A stretch of DNA of 21,278 nt from Candidatus Bipolaricaulota bacterium (GTDB taxonomy: Bacteria; Bipolaricaulota; Bipolaricaulia; UBA7950; UBA9294). The position numbers and the translations under genes were made by a program. Shown here in pieces: positions 6,856 through 13,674 of the stretch. Where the stretch lies: positions 1 through 21,278 of the forward strand of contig JAUWNS010000018.1 of the NCBI GenBank assembly GCA_030612485.1, given 5' to 3'. Position 1 is the stretch's first letter, and every line of letters starts with the position of its first letter. Below the pieces are notes generated by a model. That model had not been told where the DNA came from. It saw only the letters and a program-made list of their open reading frames with translations, and made no database searches.

Positions 6856-6908
6856 ACGCTAACATTCCGCTTCAGCCGCCTACGGGTTTAGCGGCGAGTG
6901 GTTAGGGG
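6856..6908 (-). other. attC-like site after the class I methyltransferase gene
   Basis: On the minus strand it starts with CCCCTAAC (6908-6901) and ends with GTTAGCGT (6863-6856), about 53 bases apart. A short inner stem pairs GCCGC with GCGGC. It lies 31 bases after the stop of the methyltransferase gene at 6940 and 35 bases before the start of the broken ICMT-like gene, as expected of a site between two cassettes. Confidence 0.55.
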
Positions 6909-6939
6909 ACTATACGTAACGTCATCAACCTTCTGCTTG

Positions 6940-7542
6940 TCAGTGTCCATTCCTTTGGAAAACTATGCTGTGGTTGGCAAGTATTATTCCCGATGGTTCT
7001 CCCCTGTGAACGATGCTAAACCCGTGAGTCTTTGAAGCTTCGATTATGTCTCCTATTGTATAAAGGCCGTAATGCTTTGCGACTGGTCTAAACAGAATTG
7101 TAGCAACCTTCGAATATGCAAGGTCGTGAAACACAAAGTAGCCTCTTGGCTTCAAGACTCGGTTCACCTCTGACAGCACGTAACCCCAGTTGCTTATGTG
7201 ATGAAAAACATTCAATGAAAGCACCATTTCAAACTCACCATCTTTGAAAGGAAGATTTGCCGCGTCTACCTGAGAGAATTGCAGCTTTTCATGCTCTCTA
7301 TAATGGCTTTTTGCAAGTTCAACTTGCTCGGGGTCAGCATCGGTGGCGATAACGTGCATTCCATATTTGTCACTCAAATGTTGCGCAACTGTTCCAACGC
7401 CACAGCCGATTTCTAAGACATTCGTTATGCCGGTACCATCGAATTGCGTGAATAGCTGCTCGACAACCTCCAAGTTCCTTTCAGCATGTTTTCTGCCGTT
7501 GACAAACCGTTTTTCGAGCTTGGTCATCTTCATTACTGCCAT
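6940..7542 (-). CDS. Class I SAM-dependent methyltransferase
   Basis: 200 residues, a complete small Rossmann-fold methyltransferase of the UbiE/Methyltransf_11 group. Motif I is VLEIGCGVGT (42-51). The acidic end of strand 2 is ATDADPEQ, motif II-like DAANLPFKDGEFEMVLSLNVFHHI follows, and VNRVLKPRGYFVFHD is motif III. The C-terminal third is helical and could bind the substrate, which cannot be read from the sequence. The ATG at 7542 has GGAGGGG about 8 bases upstream. The gene is followed by an attC-like site and then by the remains of a second, membrane-type methyltransferase. The base composition is lower in GC than the purine operon, in line with a horizontally acquired cassette. Confidence 0.85.
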   Translation of the reverse strand: MAVMKMTKLEKRFVNGRKHAERNLEVVEQLFTQFDGTGITNVLEIGCGVGTVAQHLSDKYGMHVIATDADPEQVELAKSHYREHEKLQFSQVDAANLPFKDGEFEMVLSLNVFHHISNWGYVLSEVNRVLKPRGYFVFHDLAYSKVATILFRPVAKHYGLYTIGDIIEASKTHGFSIVHRGEPSGIILANHSIVFQRNGH

Positions 7543-7871
7543 CCTGTTCCCCTCCGTTTATGCAACCCCCGATACATCAGTTATGGGACATGCGGTGGAA
7601 ATCCTACACCACTCTAGGCGCGAAGAAGAGCCGAGTCAAGGTCGGCTTCTTCTGCGAGGAAAGGTTCCCCGCGAGTATTGGCAAGAGAGCATGACTCGAA
7701 CCTTGGATTTGGGGATACGTGTTATCCTGCGGGATCCTTAGGAGTTTCTAGCGGAAACCGGTGTTGCATTGCAAGACCCGACCCCAGCCCCTTTCTTTCT
7801 TAAGATGTTTTCGGAGTTGCAAGCCTCGGAAATATGGTTTGCGGCCCTCGAATTCTCTGGATAGCGAGCGT
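7543..7871. other. Intergenic stretch with one hairpin
   Basis: No convincing gene on either strand. An imperfect hairpin spans 7622-7655: AGCCGA (7629-7634) pairs with TCGGCT (7642-7647), extended by GAAGA-type / TCTTC-type bases with one bulge. No T-run follows on either side, so it is not a standard terminator. No attC-like site is seen, though one might be expected after the toxin gene. Confidence 0.45.
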
Positions 7872-8162
7872 TTAGGTTTTGATGTAGTTCTTCAAATCCC
7901 TGTAGAAGTTCTCGTGTCCTCCAATGGCGAGCAGATAGAGTCTCTTTTCGGGTTCATCGACAGTGTAGGCAAGGAGGTAGAGTTGGCCGAGGCAAGAGAA
8001 CTTGTGGACGCGTACGCCCTGCAAGTCTCCAGCCTTCATCTCACCAAGGGTCGGGTCGCGGCAGAGCAGGTCTACCTGTACGTCGATTTGTCGCCGCAGT
8101 GGTTCGGGGAGCTTTTTCTTGATCCGGGCGAATTTGGTGTAGACAACGGGCTCCAGCGCCAT
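7872..8162 (-). CDS. RelE/ParE-superfamily toxin
   Basis: 96 residues, the normal size for this superfamily. It has a helical N-terminus (FARIKKKLPEPLRRQIDVQVDLLCRDP), then strands with LQGVRVHKFSCLGQLYLLAYTV and the end LYLLAIGGHENFYRDLKNYIK. The HENFYRDLK tail is typical of RelE-type mRNA interferase relatives. It starts 9 bases after the antitoxin gene ends, so the two form one operon from the promoter at 8436-8464. Whether it cleaves mRNA on the ribosome (RelE) or poisons gyrase (ParE) cannot be told from the sequence; the family call is secure. Confidence 0.85.
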   Translation of the reverse strand: MALEPVVYTKFARIKKKLPEPLRRQIDVQVDLLCRDPTLGEMKAGDLQGVRVHKFSCLGQLYLLAYTVDEPEKRLYLLAIGGHENFYRDLKNYIKT

Positions 8163-8171
8163 GACGGAAAG

Positions 8172-8396
8172 CTACCCGCGAGGGTAAGGGAGAACATCCC
8201 CTTGTTCGATTCCGGCAAGCGCCTCGCGAATATCCGCTTGGAACTGAGGGTGGAGGGTATTGTACTGATCGACGTAATGTTCCACGGCCATCTTGACGAC
8301 CGTGCTTAGGCTGCGTTTTTCCAGCCGCGCGATCTCCTCGAGGTGTCTCTTTAGTTGAGGGTTTATCTTTGTGGAGACTGACTTTGAGCTTGTCAT
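8172..8396 (-). CDS. Ribbon-helix-helix antitoxin of the RelE/ParE-type pair
   Basis: 74 residues. Residues about 6-45 form a ribbon-helix-helix DNA-binding unit (KSVSTKINPQLKRHLEEIARLEKRSLSTVVKMAVEHYV), and the rest (FQADIREALAGIEQGDVLPY) is the toxin-binding tail commonly seen in RHH partners of RelE/ParE toxins. It should bind and neutralise the toxin encoded 9 bases downstream and repress the operon. The ATG at 8396 has AGGAGG about 10 bases upstream; another ATG at 8403 is out of frame. A strong promoter lies at 8436-8464. Confidence 0.85.
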   Translation of the reverse strand: MTSSKSVSTKINPQLKRHLEEIARLEKRSLSTVVKMAVEHYVDQYNTLHPQFQADIREALAGIEQGDVLPYPRG

Positions 8397-8435
8397 GCGT
8401 CATCCGCCTCCTCTTTCTTGCGTTCTCCAAACAGG

Positions 8436-8474
8436 AGTATAGCATCAAAGGTATATGAAGTCAACGAGGTATAC
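8436..8474 (-). promoter_or_regulatory. Promoter and probable operator of the toxin-antitoxin operon
   Basis: Minus strand: TTGACT (8464-8459), a 17-base spacer and TATACT (8441-8436). GGTATA-type words flank the -35 (GGTATATG inside the spacer and the palindrome GGTATACC just upstream), which suits a ribbon-helix-helix repressor binding over the promoter. The operator role is inferred. Confidence 0.7.
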
Positions 8475-8552
8475 CAAGGAATTAATGTTGGACTGCAAGG
8501 CCAGATCCTGCGTGACCGTTCCTTTCCTGCCTCCTAGTTCATAAAAGAATGC

Positions 8553-8618
8553 GCGCTAACGGCCGGGCTCTCCGCAGCGGCGCGTAGCGCTGTCCGTCTG
8601 CAGCGCCTTGGTTAGGGC
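8553..8618 (-). other. attC-like site after the DUF6998-like gene
   Basis: On the minus strand it begins GCCCTAAC (8618-8611) and ends GTTAGCGC (8560-8553), 66 bases in all. It is GC-rich with an imperfect inverted repeat (arms with CGCTGCAG and CCGCTGCGG). It starts 10 bases after the stop of the preceding gene. Size, ends and position are those of an integron attC site. Confidence 0.65.
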
Positions 8619-8628
8619 AGGCCTCTCT

Positions 8629-9099
8629 TCATGGCATGGGCCATCGAAGCTCTCCGATCGCCTTGAACTTGCTTACGCTGAGCGCTCCTCGTTCGTTTCG
8701 GGACTTCGACCCCGGGCGCAGCAACTCCCGCTTCACCGCACTGCGCACCGCCTCGTAGACCTCCAGTGGTTCGAAGTCCTGATCCATGAGAATGAGGACA
8801 ACGGTATCCCATTCGTGATCGAGCCGAATGGATCCTAGGCGTTGGCCCGGCTTCGCTTTCGGAAGAATGCAGCGAGACTTGATCTGAACCAGCCGATCGT
8901 CTGATCCGACCGCATCGTACCCAGGCTGACGAGCGTTGGCGAGCTTGAGCCCGAGCAACTGCGCCGCCAGCACCTCGCCGACCTCGCCAGTGATCCCCAG
9001 CGGCTTGCCGGTGAACTCGCGATAGCGCTTGGCGACCGCCTTCGCGGCTTCGATCGTGCCGACAAGCGTCGATAGATCGAACGATTCTTTCACTGGCAT
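8629..9099 (-). CDS. DUF6998-like protein with a restriction-endonuclease-type core
   Basis: 156 residues. The order GEVGEVLAA (38-46), GYDAVG (60-65) and VQIKSR (71-76) gives Glu, Asp and Q-x-K on neighbouring strands, the pattern of PD-(D/E)XK nuclease folds. I associate this combination with DUF6998 proteins. No other domain is present and the C-terminus is basic. It sits alone between two attC-like sites (core GTTAGGC 11 bases before the start codon, next site 10 bases after the stop), so it looks like a complete one-gene cassette. The ribosome site is AGGCAGG. It may be a small nuclease of a defence or mobile system; activity is inferred from the motif only. Confidence 0.65.
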   Translation of the reverse strand: MPVKESFDLSTLVGTIEAAKAVAKRYREFTGKPLGITGEVGEVLAAQLLGLKLANARQPGYDAVGSDDRLVQIKSRCILPKAKPGQRLGSIRLDHEWDTVVLILMDQDFEPLEVYEAVRSAVKRELLRPGSKSRNERGALSVSKFKAIGELRWPMP

Positions 9100-9109
9100 T
9101 CCTGCCTCT

Positions 9110-9172
9110 GCCTAACAATGATTAGTTTGCAACTCTGCAACATATTGTGCCCCCTTGCGAACTCTGTTAAAG
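9110..9172 (-). other. attC-like site between the frameshifted gene and the DUF6998-like gene
   Basis: On the minus strand CTTTAAC (9172-9166) leads and GTTAGGC (9116-9110) ends the site, the latter a perfect GTTRRRY core. Inside, AGTTCGCAA pairs with TTGCAAACT with one mismatch. The DUF6998-like ATG follows 11 bases after the core. Its last bases are nearly identical to the partial site at 661-683. Confidence 0.55.
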
Positions 9173-9271
9173 CAGAACTTATCATCTCGCCCCTATACGC
9201 TCCAGTATTGACCTGTGGCTGCACAACACCCGCTGAAGCCGATGTACCAAACTCGGCAAGTCAACCTGCCG

Positions 9272-10371
9272 CTACATCACGCCGGGCGGAAGATGCACCG
9301 CCACTTCGCAGAGATCGTCCCCTTTCAGAACGGAGCGGATCAATTCCACCTCCACCGGCTTTCCAAGGATCCCTTCCCTCTTCTGCAAGAACCAGCCGGC
9401 TCCGCAGTTGCAGAAGGTGGGGAGATCGTCCCGCCCGCGCGCATCGCTGCCCTGAGCGTGGGGCAGAAGCAGTAGCTTATACGTCGTTCGAGATCGTTCT
9501 CGGCGTTCTTATACCCTTGTGGATCGCGCGGGAGCTTGGCTTCGTAGATGGTGTTCCCGACGCGCTTTGGGTAGTCGGGGCCGGGCAGTCCATCCTTCGG
9601 GCGATCCTGCCGCATCGAGGCCAATAATTCGTCGATGCTCCCTGCTTCCTGGTAGGTCCGTCGCATCTCGTCGATGAGCACCTCGGGAAAACGATGCGCG
9701 CAACCTGATACTATGCGGCAGCGTGCTTCCGGGTCGGGCACGGCTTCGTCTAAGCGTTCCATAGCGCCTTTCGTCCATGCGACACGCTCGGAGATCTCAG
9801 TCTCTTCGAGGATAGCGGCGCTCCCGGCCATGACGCATTCCTGTGCCTCGTCATCGGCATGCTTATCCAGCCCTTCCTCAAGGTAAGAGAGCCACTCCGA
9901 AAGGAAGAGCGGTACTTGCAGCTCGACCTTCTGCTCCTCGGTGGTTTGTTTGAGCTCGTCTCCTTCCTCCAGGTAGACCAGCCGGAACGGGCCTTCGGCG
10001 ATCAGGTATTCGTGTTCCACGGCGTAGCTGTATAGGGGGCGTGCGGTCTTGGTGAGGGAGTTCTCTGCCTCTGGCGGGGCGAGCGGCCCTTCGTGGCGTA
10101 CGGAGAGGATCTCGCCACCCGCGAGGGTTCGCGTCTTGATCGGACCAACGTTCACATCCTGCGACACCGGGTAGGCCACCTCGATGTCGCTCTTGCCTGT
10201 TGGAAGGGTCCAGTGAAGGAGCCGAAGAGCGTCTCCGGCAATGTGGGACTCAACGGTCTTTCGCAGCTCGGCGAACCGCGCCGGTACCTCCGCGAGGTCT
10301 CCGAGATAACGGATGCTTGCGATGCGCACTTCCTCCACGCGCTTTCTGATGAATCGATCATGAAGAGTCAC
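9272..10371 (-). pseudogene. GyrI-like effector-binding domain plus Cys-rich domain, frameshifted near 9430-9437
   Basis: The first 340 or so codons read from GTG 10371 behind AAAGGAGG. Residues about 10-155 resemble the GyrI/AraC effector-binding fold (AYPVS, GGEILSVRHEGPL, PFRLVYLE, VELQVPL). Residues about 175-320 form a Cys-containing helical domain ending YCFCP, which I cannot name. The frame as it stands then runs through an odd tail to 9340. In the neighbouring frame the expected continuation is present: DLPTFCNCGAGW, then LGKPVEVELIRSVLKGDDLC and a stop at 9272. One extra G in a GC-rich run near 9430-9437 would restore the full gene. It may be a real mutation or a sequencing error. 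An attC-like site follows, so this would be the first cassette of the group. Confidence 0.7.
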
Positions 10372-11001
10372 AACAGCCTCCTTTGGCTAGGGAGATCATA
10401 GTGACTTCTTGCCTTACAGAAAAGCGGTTCCTCGCGGTTAAAGCAAGGTAACCCAGAGAAAGACTCAAGAGATGAGTCTCTCTCCAAGCCGCAGGAACGC
10501 AAGGAACAGCGGAAGACAGGGCATGAGAAGTGAAGTGCGGGACAAACCAAGACCAAGAACGATGTTGAGCTGTACCCCTTGGCGATCTTTGCGGCTTGAG
10601 TGAGCGTAGCGAGCGGGCGAGAGAAAAGCTTGTGCCTCTCGCAAAGGCGTGAAGCAGTGACGGGTAATGAGTGATGAGAAAGAACAAAAGCATTCTCTCG
10701 CAAAGACGCCAAGAACGCAAAGAAAAGCGTAAATGAGCAAAGAGAAAAAAGATGTTTGGAACTCAAGAGGGCCTTTCTTAGCGATCTTTGCGGCTTGAGT
10801 GAGCGTAGCGAGCGGGCGAGAAAAAAGACTGTATCTCGCAAAGACGCAGAGAACAGCGGAAGACAGGTAGAGGCAGAGCTGGACAAAGACCTGTCTGCTA
10901 TAGGTCGGAAGAAGGTTCTTTATCGCTTCTTACCTTGCCTAGAGCGTGAGGAGCCAGAAAAGCATCGCGATACTCTGCTCTCAGGACTCTTGGCTTCCTC
11001 T
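10372..11001. other. Gene-free stretch filled with repeats
   Basis: No gene I can support in 630 bases. Long minus-strand frames here (about 10886-10358) encode Ser/Leu/Arg-rich strings that arise from the repeats. A TATGAT (10400-10395, minus) upstream of the GyrI-like gene might be its -10, but no good -35 is seen. Bases 10900-11001 show nothing. Confidence 0.6.
10504..10867 (+). repeat. Nested direct and inverted repeats with CGCAAAGACGC-type words
   Basis: A 40-base sequence beginning GCGATCTTTGCGGC is exact at 10582-10621 and 10781-10820. GAACAGCGGAAGACAGG is exact at 10504-10520 and 10851-10867. TCTCGCAAAGACGC occurs at 10696-10709 and 10834-10847, and its reverse complement nearly matches the GATCTTTGCGG arms, so each unit is an imperfect palindrome of about 60-140 bases. 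The spacing and lack of varied spacers rule out CRISPR. It resembles dispersed palindromes common in environmental bacterial genomes. Confidence 0.8.
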
Positions 11002-11259
11002 CTAGCCTTTGCTGCGCGAGTAGCGGAGGTAGAGAGAGAGGTCGATCAGGACCATCACCAGGTTTAACGCGTAGAGAAAGATCACCCAGTTAGGGTTGTT
11101 GATCGCTTTGTGGATGATTCCACTCGTGTATCCGAACGAGATCAGGATCATGAACCAAGGGCTCTTTCCCGCCACCTCCTTTGTCCTCAAGGCCTTGGCG
11201 ATCGATACTGGCCAACTTACACCAAAGCAGATCAGCATCGTTGCCTCAAAGAAGTTCAT
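11002..11259 (-). CDS. Small three-helix membrane protein, PQ-loop/SemiSWEET-like
   Basis: 85 residues with three membrane helices: about 5-22 (ATMLICFGVSWPVSIAKAL), 34-51 (SPWFMILISFGYTSGII) and 58-78 (WVIFLYALNLVMVLIDLSLYL). The first helix ends in SWPVSIAKALRTKEVAGKS, close to the PQ-loop layout of a proline in the helix followed by a short basic loop. One three-helix bundle of this size is what SemiSWEET-like proteins have; they work as dimers. The substrate is unknown. The ATG at 11259 has GGAAGGAG 6 bases upstream. It stands alone and has no clear link to its neighbours. Confidence 0.65.
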   Translation of the reverse strand: MNFFEATMLICFGVSWPVSIAKALRTKEVAGKSPWFMILISFGYTSGIIHKAINNPNWVIFLYALNLVMVLIDLSLYLRYSRSKG

Positions 11260-11623
11260 CGGTTGCTCCTTCCATACCCGTTTTTAATTCGATTGATGGG
11301 CTGTTTGTGTTTGAGATATCATCCGCGCACCATGGGTGGTTGTAAAGGATGACACAGGATGGATCATTGGCGGAGCCGAGTGAGGGGATTCGGCTTCAAA
11401 CAGCCGTGCAATTCAAGGGTTTCAGGTTCGTCTTTCGATATGCTCCTCAACCCCTTGACACTTTCACACAGACATCGTACATTACTTATATGTCCGGCGC
11501 GTCCGCGTTGGATTTTTTCTTTGCATACGCTACACACGAAAACCTGTTGCCAGCTTCTCCTTGTACCATCGCTAATCCCTTCGTAGCCCGGTGATTTGAT
11601 CTCTACCCCTTGAGCCCATTTTT
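11260..11623. other. Intergenic stretch between the PQ-loop-like gene and adenine deaminase
   Basis: No convincing gene. TTGACA at 11455-11460 and TACATT at 11478-11483 (17-base spacer, plus strand) look like a promoter but lead into no gene. A short hairpin (AGCCGA with TCGGCT) lies near 11373-11394, without a T-run. Confidence 0.4.
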
Positions 11624-13330
11624 CTACTCGCTGACAAAGAGGTCCACGATCTCGAAGCGGTCTACGTCCACCAACCCACGATCGGTGAGCTTGAGGGACG
11701 GTATCACAGGGAGTGCCAAGAAAGAGAGGGTCATGAATGCTGCTGGGAGAACACAGCCGAGGGATCTTGCCGCACGGTCGAGCTCGCGTGCTTTTTCAGC
11801 GACCTCGGTGAGCGGGCGATCGGAGATCAATCCGGCAATATTGAGCGGAAGAGAGGCAAGGACCTGCCCATCCTCTACCACCACCTGACCACCGCCCATA
11901 TCAATTAACGCGGCGACAGCGGCGCGCATATCCGCGTCGTTCGTCCCTACAACCACTACGTTGTGCGAGTCGTGAGCCACGGTAGAGGCGAGCGCCCCAC
12001 GCTTGAGGCCGAACCCCTGAACGAGACCCAGCCCGATGTTCCCCGTACCTCGATGGCGTTCCACCACGGCTAGCTTTAAGAGATCATGCTCGATGTCGGA
12101 TATGACCTCCCCATCTTCTATGAGTGCTTCCACACGGCGATCCTCGGTCATTGCCTGGTCGGGGATGATCCCTATCGCACGGGCCGCTCCTCTCCCTACG
12201 GAAATGCGGAAGGAGAGCCGTTCCAGATCGACTTGCATCGTCCCGCTTACCCCTGCCGCCACATGGTGTGGGAGATCGACCGTGCAACATCCATCCTCAG
12301 CCACGAGCCGCCCGTCCACGTAGACCTTTGCAACCTTCAAGCTATCGAGGTCGGAGATAACGAGAAGGTCTGCCCTGTATCCCGGGGCGATCGCTCCGAG
12401 GTCGGGGAGGCCGTAGGCACGCGCGGTGTGAAGCGTAGATGCGGCAATTGCCATCTCAGGAGGAATCCCCCCGGTGATCGCCTTGCGGACGAGATCGTCC
12501 ATGTGTCCCTCGTTAAGGAGTGTCTCAGGATGTCGATCGTCGGTGCAGAAATGGACGAACGGAGCCGAACGCTCCGTGAGAAGGGGAAGGAGCGAATTCA
12601 GGTTGCGCGATGTCGTCCCCTCCCGGATGAGGATGTGCATCCCTGCGCGCAGCTTTTCCTGCGCCTCGGCAAGCGCCGTACACTCGTGATCGGGGCGGGG
12701 ACCGGAGAGAGTGTAGGCCCATAGATCCGGCCCAGAGAGGCCGGGCGCGTGGCCATCGATCGGGCGGCCGCGTGCAGCGGTAAGCTTTGCATGCACCGCA
12801 GGATCCGCTTCGATCACCCCAGGGAAATTCATCACCTCCCCCAGTCCGATCACTCGCTCCCAAGAGAGGGCCTCGGAGATCTCCGTGGCCGAAAGTTCGG
12901 CCCCTGAGGTCTCGAGTGGTGTTGCCGGGACACAGGAAGGGATCATGAAGAATACTCGCAGTGGCAATCCTTCCGTCGCGTCGAGCATGTACCGGATACC
13001 AACAAGGCCGAGTACGTTCGCGATCTCGTGTGGATCTGCCATTACGGTAGTCGTCCCGTGAGGGAGGACGGCACAAGCGAACTCCGCCGGGGTAAGCTGC
13101 GAACTCTCGATGTGCATGTGCGCGTCGATCAATCCCGGGATGAGCCAGGCTCCGTCAAGGTCGACAACCTCTCTCGCCTCGCTCGCACCAAAGCCGACTA
13201 TGATCCCATCCTTCACCGCCACGTCCCCACGGAAGAACGCTCCCGAGAAGAGATCTAGAATCCACCCATTTCGCAACAGGAGATCGGCCGGGGCATTTCC
13301 CCGTGCGACTCCAACGAGTTGTTCATTCAT
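11624..13330 (-). CDS. ade: Adenine deaminase
   Basis: 568 residues, the usual size for AdeC-type adenine deaminases, which turn adenine into hypoxanthine and ammonia with a two-metal centre in an amidohydrolase barrel. Clear signatures include LIPGLIDAHMHIESS (metal ligands His71 and His73), GTTTVMADPHEIANV (92-106), IDGHAPGLSG, IREGTTSRNL, FCTDDRHPETLL and the C-terminal domain with STVAHDSHNVVVVGTND and GGGQVVVEDGQVLASLPL. I start at ATG 13330 because AGGTGATC lies just upstream; a GTG at 13339 has no ribosome site. The gene points away from the xanthine-dehydrogenase-like operon across a 344-base gap, so the two may be regulated together. Hypoxanthine is a natural substrate for the first step of that operon. 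Confidence 0.95.
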   Translation of the reverse strand: MNEQLVGVARGNAPADLLLRNGWILDLFSGAFFRGDVAVKDGIIVGFGASEAREVVDLDGAWLIPGLIDAHMHIESSQLTPAEFACAVLPHGTTTVMADPHEIANVLGLVGIRYMLDATEGLPLRVFFMIPSCVPATPLETSGAELSATEISEALSWERVIGLGEVMNFPGVIEADPAVHAKLTAARGRPIDGHAPGLSGPDLWAYTLSGPRPDHECTALAEAQEKLRAGMHILIREGTTSRNLNSLLPLLTERSAPFVHFCTDDRHPETLLNEGHMDDLVRKAITGGIPPEMAIAASTLHTARAYGLPDLGAIAPGYRADLLVISDLDSLKVAKVYVDGRLVAEDGCCTVDLPHHVAAGVSGTMQVDLERLSFRISVGRGAARAIGIIPDQAMTEDRRVEALIEDGEVISDIEHDLLKLAVVERHRGTGNIGLGLVQGFGLKRGALASTVAHDSHNVVVVGTNDADMRAAVAALIDMGGGQVVVEDGQVLASLPLNIAGLISDRPLTEVAEKARELDRAARSLGCVLPAAFMTLSFLALPVIPSLKLTDRGLVDVDRFEIVDLFVSE

Positions 13331-13395
13331 TGCGATCACCTGTGCTTGAGCATATCACGGAAAGATGGGGAGTACCAGGTAACTGGGAAATTGGG

Positions 13396-13506
13396 AAATC
13401 TGGGAATTGAATGATTGAGTGATCGGAGGATCGGGAGATTGAAAGGTTCAATCAATCACTTAATCATTCACTTACTCAATCACTCAATCATTCACTCAAC
13501 CCTGCT
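13396..13506 (-). repeat. Dispersed repeat, copy B (inverted, without GC-rich arms)
   Basis: The minus strand matches the inner part of copies A and C (AGCAGGGTTGAGTG, TGATTGAACC, CAATCTCCCGATC). It lacks the GC-rich outer arms. It also has its own perfect 15-base inverted repeat, 13409-13423 with 13479-13493, which would fold as a long hairpin between the divergent adenine deaminase gene and the xdh-like operon. Confidence 0.75.
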
Positions 13507-13519
13507 CGCCCTTCGATCC

Positions 13520-13548
13520 TTGACGGTCGTGAAGAATCTTACTATGAT
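13520..13548 (+). promoter_or_regulatory. Sigma-70 promoter of the xdh-like operon
   Basis: TTGACG (13520-13525), a 17-base spacer and TATGAT (13543-13548), each 5 of 6 to consensus. Transcription would start near 13555, giving a leader of about 120 bases before ATG 13675. The leader holds a small hairpin, ACCGCAG (13588-13594) with CTGCGGT (13604-13610), followed by a pyrimidine-rich run to 13625. That could be a weak attenuator, but I recognise no riboswitch class. Confidence 0.75.
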
Positions 13549-13674
13549 GCTATGATGTGAGCGAGTTTTTAGGTGCCGGCTGGAGCCACCGCAGCCAAAG
13601 ACGCTGCGGTCGTTCTGCTCTTTTTAGGGACGATCAAGAGAGATAGCTACTACGACCCTCGAAAGAAGGGAGAT

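Noticed and set aside
7680..7706. tRNA T-loop-like GGTTCGAGTC on the minus strand
   Set aside because: The stem around it does not pair and no anticodon or D arm can be folded upstream.
7761..8309. 182-codon plus-strand frame
   Set aside because: It is antisense to the toxin and antitoxin genes, both of which have clear family motifs.
10504..10867. CRISPR array
   Set aside because: Repeats are few, unevenly spaced, in both orientations, and there are no Cas genes.
10358..10886. Minus-strand frames of 120-172 codons rich in Ser, Leu and Arg
   Set aside because: They arise from the repeated DNA; the peptide repeats follow the DNA repeats and show no domain.
11455..11483. Promoter-like TTGACA-17-TACATT on the plus strand
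   Set aside because: No plus-strand gene follows; likely chance.
13555..13674. Purine or molybdenum-cofactor riboswitch in the xdh leader
   Set aside because: Only one small hairpin is seen; no conserved core of a known purine, xanthine or Moco class could be recognised.
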